Origin: a bacterium
GTDB taxonomy: Bacteria > Verrucomicrobiota > Verrucomicrobiia > Limisphaerales > UBA11358
Direction of reading: 5' to 3'
Length of the DNA stretch: 64,000 nt
NCBI GenBank assembly: GCA_021780905.1
Contig: JAJXXW010000030.1
Coordinates: 1 to 64,000, forward strand
Part shown: piece after piece, positions 58,870-64,000 of the stretch
How the letters are laid out: each line of letters starts with the position of its first letter
How positions within the stretch are numbered: position 1 is the stretch's first letter
Made by a program: the position numbers and the translations under genes
Notes under the pieces: model-generated
The model's input: only the letters and a program-made list of their open reading frames with translations
Told to the model about the DNA's origin: nothing
Databases searched by the model: none

Positions 58870-59681
58870 AATTTCAAATTCCAAATTTCAAATTTCAAAT
58901 CGTTCGCGCCCCAGCCGGGCGTGGTCGGGAAATTCGCCCTTCGCCCTTCGCCGTTCGCCGTTCCGCCGCTTTCACGATGATCGAGATCGCGATTTGCCTG
59001 GCCATCATCAGCTTTGCGCTCGTGGCCATCATTGGCGTGCTGCCGCTGGGCATGAACACCCAGCGCGACAACCGTGAGCAGACCGTGATCAACCAGGACG
59101 CCACCGTGCTGGTGGAAGCCGTCCGCACCGCCGCGAGCGGCGCGGACTACCTGACGAATTACGTTTATGCCATCGTCAACACCGGCAACAACACCGGCTA
59201 TTACAACCCGGCGGTCGCCCGCCAGATGAATTTCAATGCCGTCACCGCCGCCTATCCGGGAATGTCCTGGAATCCCTATCTCATCAGCGGTTCCGGAATC
59301 GTCGGTCTTTTGAGCACGCCGGAATATGCCAATGGCATCACCAACCACATCCTCGCCTACGTCCGCTCCCTCAGCGGCCTGGCGTCCGAGCAGCCGCCGC
59401 AGACCAATGCCATCATGGTCGGCGACGCGTTCTCCTATCGGGTGTATTGCGTGAACGCGCCGGTGGCGCAGGACAACCCCGGCTCCCTCTACGGCCGGCA
59501 ACTGAACGCCGGCCTGCACGAGTTGCGGCTGACGTTCCTCTGGCCGCAACTCCCCAACGGCAACGTCGGCAACGGCCGGCAGACCTTCCGGGCGTCCATT
59601 GCCGGCCAGCTCGTGGCGGATCCAGCCAACCAAAGCCTGCTGTATTATTACCGCCCGCAATCCTTCACCCCCGCGCCATGA
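58866..59681 (+). CDS. Prepilin-like protein, Verru_Chthon cassette B-like
   Basis: AAFTMIEIAICLAIISFALVAIIGVLPLGMNTQRDNREQTVINQDATVLVEAVRTAASG. Confidence 0.8.
   Translation: MKFQIPNFKFQIVRAPAGRGREIRPSPFAVRRSAAFTMIEIAICLAIISFALVAIIGVLPLGMNTQRDNREQTVINQDATVLVEAVRTAASGADYLTNYVYAIVNTGNNTGYYNPAVARQMNFNAVTAAYPGMSWNPYLISGSGIVGLLSTPEYANGITNHILAYVRSLSGLASEQPPQTNAIMVGDAFSYRVYCVNAPVAQDNPGSLYGRQLNAGLHELRLTFLWPQLPNGNVGNGRQTFRASIAGQLVADPANQSLLYYYRPQSFTPAP
58872..58962. repeat. Paired heptamer tracts in a prepilin leader
   Basis: TTTCAAA-TTCCAAA-TTTCAAA-TTTCAAA (58872-58899), 35-bp spacer, CGCCCTT-CGCCCTT-CGCCGTT-CGCCGTT (58935-58962). Confidence 0.8.
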
Positions 59682-60838
59682 AATTTAAGCATCCCATTCA
59701 GGCGCCCCGCTTGTCTGGCATCGTTGCTGGTCGTGACAGCGTCATTGCCGGTCGTGACAGCGTCATTGCCGGTCGTGACGGCGTCATTGCCGGTCGTGAC
59801 GGCGTCATTGCCGGTCGTGACGGCGTCATTGCCGGTCGTGACAGCGTCATTGCCGGTCGTGACAGCGTCATTGCCGGTCGGGACAGCGGCGTTGCTGGTC
59901 GGATAATGAGGTTCAGTGAACGGGAAAAGACCTCGGTATCCATCAAAAACAGTCAAAACGGCCAGTTTTACCCCCGACGGGTCTGTCGCGCCTTCACGCT
60001 CATCGAGGTGATGGTGGTGGTGACGCTGCTGGCGCTGATCGTGCTGGCGCTGATGTCGGTGTTCAGCAGCACGCAGCGCGCATTCCGCGCCGCCGTCACG
60101 CAGACGGACGTGCTAGAAGGCAGCCGCGCCGCGATGGACCTGATCGCCGCCGACCTGCGCGGGGTGACGCCGTCCTACGCGGCATATTATTCCGGGGCGG
60201 TAAATTTTTTTGTTACGAACAACGCCAGTTATTCCCAGCCGCTGGTGCAGTCGCTGCCGGGCGGCAATGCCAGCCGGTCCAACCTGCTGCAGGAGATATT
60301 TATTTTGAACCGGCAAAACACCCAGTGGTGGGGTGTGGGTTATGCCATCTCCTTCAATTCATCGGGCAACCTGTATTCCCTCTACCGTCTGCAAGCTCCG
60401 TTGCCTCCGGGCACCACTGACCCGACCGTGATTTTTAACAGCCCGGCCTTTCAGAATTTTTTCCAGAACCCGGCCAATCCGGCCAACGGCGGGAGCCATC
60501 TGCTCGACGGCGTGGTGCATCTGGTGGTTCGCGCCTATGATCCGAACGGCGTGTGGATTGCGCCCGGCTATGCGCTCTACACCAATTTTCTGAACGAAGC
60601 CACGCTGCCTTTCCCGCTGGCGGGCGGCGAAGCCGGCTTTGTCATGTATAGCAATGTGGTCCCCGCCGCGGTGGAGCTGGAAATGGGCGCGCTGGAAGAC
60701 CAGGTGCGGGCGCACGCGGAAGCGCTACCCGGCGGCTCGGCGGCGCAACTGCAATACCTTTCGCAGCAGGCGGGCGCGGTGCATCTGTTCCGCCAGCGCG
60801 TCACCATCCCCAACGTGGACTCCACGGCCTACCAATGA
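59678..60838 (+). CDS. Prepilin-like protein, Verru_Chthon cassette C-like, with repeat-bearing leader
   Basis: RAFTLIEVMVVVTLLALIVLALMSVFSSTQRAFRAAVTQTDVLEGSRAAMDLIAADLRGVTPS. Alternative start ATGAGGTTCAGTGAA at 59906. Confidence 0.8.
   Translation: MKFKHPIQAPRLSGIVAGRDSVIAGRDSVIAGRDGVIAGRDGVIAGRDGVIAGRDSVIAGRDSVIAGRDSGVAGRIMRFSEREKTSVSIKNSQNGQFYPRRVCRAFTLIEVMVVVTLLALIVLALMSVFSSTQRAFRAAVTQTDVLEGSRAAMDLIAADLRGVTPSYAAYYSGAVNFFVTNNASYSQPLVQSLPGGNASRSNLLQEIFILNRQNTQWWGVGYAISFNSSGNLYSLYRLQAPLPPGTTDPTVIFNSPAFQNFFQNPANPANGGSHLLDGVVHLVVRAYDPNGVWIAPGYALYTNFLNEATLPFPLAGGEAGFVMYSNVVPAAVELEMGALEDQVRAHAEALPGGSAAQLQYLSQQAGAVHLFRQRVTIPNVDSTAYQ
59723..59902 (+). repeat. 8 x 21-bp tandem repeat plus partial ninth unit
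   Basis: Unit ATTGCCGGTCGTGAC(A/G)GCGTC, encoding IAGRD(S/G)V; first unit and last partial unit begin GTTGCT. Confidence 0.97.
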
Positions 60839-63800
60839 AAACAAACAGTGACAAGTGGCAAGTGACCAGCGACCCGCAACCCCGTCCGGTGCGCCGCGCA
60901 GAGGCCTTTGCCCGCCACGCAGCACGCGTCGCTCACCCCTCCGAAACGGGCATCGCGCTGGTCATCACGCTCATCTTGCTGGCGGTGACGCTGGTCATGG
61001 CCGTGGCGTTCCTGGCCCTGGCGCGGCGCGAGCGCAACGCCGTCAACACCTCCACCGACACCGCAGTCACGCGGCTGGCCACCGATTCCGCGCTGGCGGC
61101 GGCCCAGGCGCAGATCGTCGCCAACCTCCTCGCCGCCAGCAGCCCCTACAATTACGGCCTGCTGGTCTCCACCAATTACCTCCCGACATTCCCCTACGAT
61201 CCGTTCAACGTCGGCAACATCCTGCCCCGCCCGCCGGTCTATGTCCCGACCAACGGCGGCTATGATTTCCGGTTCTATCTCGATCTGAACCGCAACGGGC
61301 AGGACGATCCGAACGGGCTGGTGCCGAACGTGGACAATGCCGGCAACACCAACGGCAGCATTTTGGAGGTGGGCGATCCGGAATGGATTGGCGTGCTGGA
61401 GCATCCCGACCAGCCGCCCGGGCCGAACAATCATTTCGTGGCGCGCTACGCGTTTGGCGCCCTGCCCGCCGGGAACACGCTGGACTTGAATTATATTCAC
61501 AACCAGACGCTGAATCCGAGTCTGGCTCCGGCAACAGATGGCTTTTTCCGCAATGAAAGCGTCGGCTCGTGGGAGTTAAACCTCGCGGCGTTCCTCGCGG
61601 ATTTGAACACCAACCAGTGGAACACCGTTTTTTCGCCCTATAATTATTCCCGGTGGTTCAACAACAACTTCAACGGCGGCGGCGCGTTTAACGACGCCCT
61701 TTCACTTTTGTCCTGGCGTTACGCCTACAATTACAGCTCGCTTGTCGCACCGCCGTTCAGCCTTTACAGCGCGATCTTGGGGTCTGGCGTGGACGCTTAC
61801 AATCTGGGCGGCTTGATGACCAACACCTTTTTGCCGGTGCCCAATCCGCCCGGTGGACCCAGCGCGCCGTGGGCCGGTTCCAGCAGCGCCAACCAGTTTT
61901 TTGCGCTGCCCTCGGATTTGTTCGACCCGACCAAAAGCTCGTCCGGTTTCACCAACCGGCTGATGAGCGCCGGCAACAGTCCGGCCACCTACGACCGCTA
62001 CACCTTTTACCAGTTGCTGAACCAGCTCGGCACCGATTCCACGGCCGACGACGGCCGGATGGATGTGAATTACCGAAACATCACCAACGGCGTGGTGGTG
62101 TCCGGCATGGAGACGAATTGTTATCCCTGGGATCCGCTGGAATTTTTCCTCAACGCGGCGAACCGGCTGCTGACGAATGCCACCACCACCTGGCTGGCGG
62201 CCGATTACACCGCCTACACCAACACCTTTGGCGCGTCCGTCACCACCGCCTTTGGCGTGGGGAACATCCCGGTCTATGTCAACGGCCAGTTTGTCTATAC
62301 GCCCGCCGTCAACCGGCTGCTCCAGCTCGCGGCGAACATGTATGACGCCACCACCACCAGCCGGTTCCCGTCCGTCTTCCGGCCGGTCTTCACGCGGATT
62401 CCAGATGGCGCGAACCAAAACGTGTTCATCATCGGCTACAACCAGATCACCAACGTAACCACGGCCACCATCAACACGGATCCGGCCAACCCGTTGTATC
62501 ATCCCTTCAGCCTGCCGGACATTGCGGCCACGATGGCCACCGGTGTGCCGAACTACATCAACATCTACGGTGTGCCGTGGATCATCGGCGCGAAAAAAGG
62601 CTTCCCCAACTTCAACGAGTTCGCGATGGAGAACACCTTCACCGTCACGCGGCGGCTGAACATCACGCGGGCGATCAATGGCGGCACGTCGGTCCTCACC
62701 GGCACGAACCAGATGTATATGATCAGCCTGAACAGTTCCCTCGGCGTGGAACTGTGGAATTCCTACACTAATTACTATCCCGGCAATATCACGGTGGGCT
62801 TGAACGAGATTGCCTGGATGTCCATCACCAATGACGATCCGGGATTTGCGCAGCATCCGGGCATTGCCCAGCCGATCCCCTTTTCCACCAACGGCCTCTA
62901 TGCCATCAACAACTGGCCCGGTTCCGGCACCCGGCTGGCGAGCGGCTATGCCAATCCCGGCTCGTTCATGGTGGCCAGCTTCGCGGGGCCGACGCTGACG
63001 AACGCCGTTTACCGGTCGCCATTTGCGAACAGCTTGACGATGCCGCCGGGCCTGGTCGCGCCGTGCCTGATTCCGACCAATTATTTTGCCTACCTCGGCC
63101 TGCCGCTGCTGTTTGAGGCCAACTCGCCGAACGGTTTTCATTTCCCGCAGTTTGGCGTGACGCTGACGAACCGGTTGCAGGTTTATATGATTGACACGAC
63201 CACCACGCCCAATCACGTCATTGACTATGTGAGCTTCGCCGGGCCGGACGGCGGTTTCAATGTGAACTCCAACCTGGCTGACACCGACGCCAGCCTGGTC
63301 GGCGCGAGCTACGGCGTGTGGAACATGAATTATCCGGCCGGCAGTTCCGGCCCCAATGGCGTGACGCTGGGCATCCAGAGCCAGATCCAGGCTTCGAAGA
63401 CCGGCAACGTGCCGGGCGAGGACGGCCCTTGGAATGCCGATCCCGAGGCGGTGCCGCTGGGCGGCACGGCGTGGCAGCAGGCTGGTTATTTCAGTGCGTT
63501 CATGAAGGGCACCACTTATGCCGGCCGGCCCATTCCGCTCTTGAGCATCCAGGCGCCGTATTCGCCGACCCGGTCGGTGGTGCAGTATTTCTCGTGGCAG
63601 GCCAACGACCCGCTGGTGCATTACCTGGCCAGCGACATCGCCGCGCCGCCGCCCGTGCCCAACAACTCGACCATTCCGCAACTGGGCGTGAACCATTACA
63701 ACCCCAATCAGGTCCTTTTGCCCCTGACCTCGCTCAACCTCGGCCAGTTGAATGAGAAGTATATGCCCTGGGGCGGCAACCCGGTTTACGGCAACGCGCG

Positions 63801-64000
63801 CGGCGCCGTCAATTACGACACCATCAACGCGACCAATTTTCTGGTCAAGGACCCGTTGATCTACCAGTCGGACAACTGGGCGTTTCCGGCCGGCAAACTG
63901 CCGACGGTGGGCTGGCTCGGCCGCGTCCACCGTGGCACGCCGTGGCAGACGGTCTATCTCAAGGCCAGCGACACGGTGGCCGGCGACGGCGGCGCCGACT
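60835..64000 (+). CDS. Very large prepilin-type N-terminus protein, Verru_Chthon cassette A-like; incomplete at window end
   Basis: Frame open from ATG 60835 (ATGA overlap with upstream stop) to 64000, over 1050 codons; ETGIALVITLILLAVTLVMAVAFLALARRERNAVNTSTDTAVTRLATDSALAAAQAQIVANL. Not in the ORF track because it has no stop in the window. Confidence 0.75.
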   Translation, partial: MKTNSDKWQVTSDPQPRPVRRAEAFARHAARVAHPSETGIALVITLILLAVTLVMAVAFLALARRERNAVNTSTDTAVTRLATDSALAAAQAQIVANLLAASSPYNYGLLVSTNYLPTFPYDPFNVGNILPRPPVYVPTNGGYDFRFYLDLNRNGQDDPNGLVPNVDNAGNTNGSILEVGDPEWIGVLEHPDQPPGPNNHFVARYAFGALPAGNTLDLNYIHNQTLNPSLAPATDGFFRNESVGSWELNLAAFLADLNTNQWNTVFSPYNYSRWFNNNFNGGGAFNDALSLLSWRYAYNYSSLVAPPFSLYSAILGSGVDAYNLGGLMTNTFLPVPNPPGGPSAPWAGSSSANQFFALPSDLFDPTKSSSGFTNRLMSAGNSPATYDRYTFYQLLNQLGTDSTADDGRMDVNYRNITNGVVVSGMETNCYPWDPLEFFLNAANRLLTNATTTWLAADYTAYTNTFGASVTTAFGVGNIPVYVNGQFVYTPAVNRLLQLAANMYDATTTSRFPSVFRPVFTRIPDGANQNVFIIGYNQITNVTTATINTDPANPLYHPFSLPDIAATMATGVPNYINIYGVPWIIGAKKGFPNFNEFAMENTFTVTRRLNITRAINGGTSVLTGTNQMYMISLNSSLGVELWNSYTNYYPGNITVGLNEIAWMSITNDDPGFAQHPGIAQPIPFSTNGLYAINNWPGSGTRLASGYANPGSFMVASFAGPTLTNAVYRSPFANSLTMPPGLVAPCLIPTNYFAYLGLPLLFEANSPNGFHFPQFGVTLTNRLQVYMIDTTTTPNHVIDYVSFAGPDGGFNVNSNLADTDASLVGASYGVWNMNYPAGSSGPNGVTLGIQSQIQASKTGNVPGEDGPWNADPEAVPLGGTAWQQAGYFSAFMKGTTYAGRPIPLLSIQAPYSPTRSVVQYFSWQANDPLVHYLASDIAAPPPVPNNSTIPQLGVNHYNPNQVLLPLTSLNLGQLNEKYMPWGGNPVYGNARGAVNYDTINATNFLVKDPLIYQSDNWAFPAGKLPTVGWLGRVHRGTPWQTVYLKASDTVAGDGGAD
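60846..60873. repeat. Heptamer tract at start of the cassette A-like gene
   Basis: CAGTGAC-AAGTGGC-AAGTGAC-CAGCGAC; encodes NSDKWQVTSD. Confidence 0.7.

Noticed and set aside
59723-59902. Possible CRISPR array
   Set aside because: 21-bp units are directly adjacent with no unique spacers, and no cas genes are present; this is a simple tandem repeat.
61702-63930. 742-aa minus-strand ORF
   Set aside because: Antisense to the large open frame starting at 60835; composition (Arg/His/Val-rich, no domains) is typical of antisense ORFs in GC-rich DNA.

Overview
GC-rich chromosomal window that looks like Verrucomicrobiota (inferred from the Verru_Chthon-type prepilin cassette, DUF6600 protein and repeat families; no search was run). 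Most of it is housekeeping: ruvC-ruvA, priA, a P1B-type ATPase, crcB/DUF190, tRNA-Arg(TCT), dnaE, yebC, prmC, murA, hisD, recC-recB-recD, pyrF, leuC. From 49.8 kb to the right edge there is a type IV pilus-like locus: two PilB-like ATPases flanking PilT, then PilC, a BrnT/BrnA-like toxin-antitoxin pair, five prepilin-like genes and a very large ORF that runs off the window. Main points of interest: (1) degenerate heptanucleotide tracts, usually 4 x 7 bp, in many unrelated sequences but with the same period, placed at gene starts or in frame inside genes; (2) palindromic elements inserted in frame in dnaE (two, each exactly 78 bp) and prmC (66 bp); (3) an 8 x 21 bp repeat encoding a heptapeptide in a prepilin leader; (4) a three-gene SPFH cluster next to an ABC-2 permease; (5) a sulfatase-fold protein that has lost all recognisable catalytic motifs; (6) a DUF455/ATP-grasp fusion; (7) decayed integrase, IS4 and IS1380 remnants around tRNA-Arg. 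Family calls come from motif recognition by eye.
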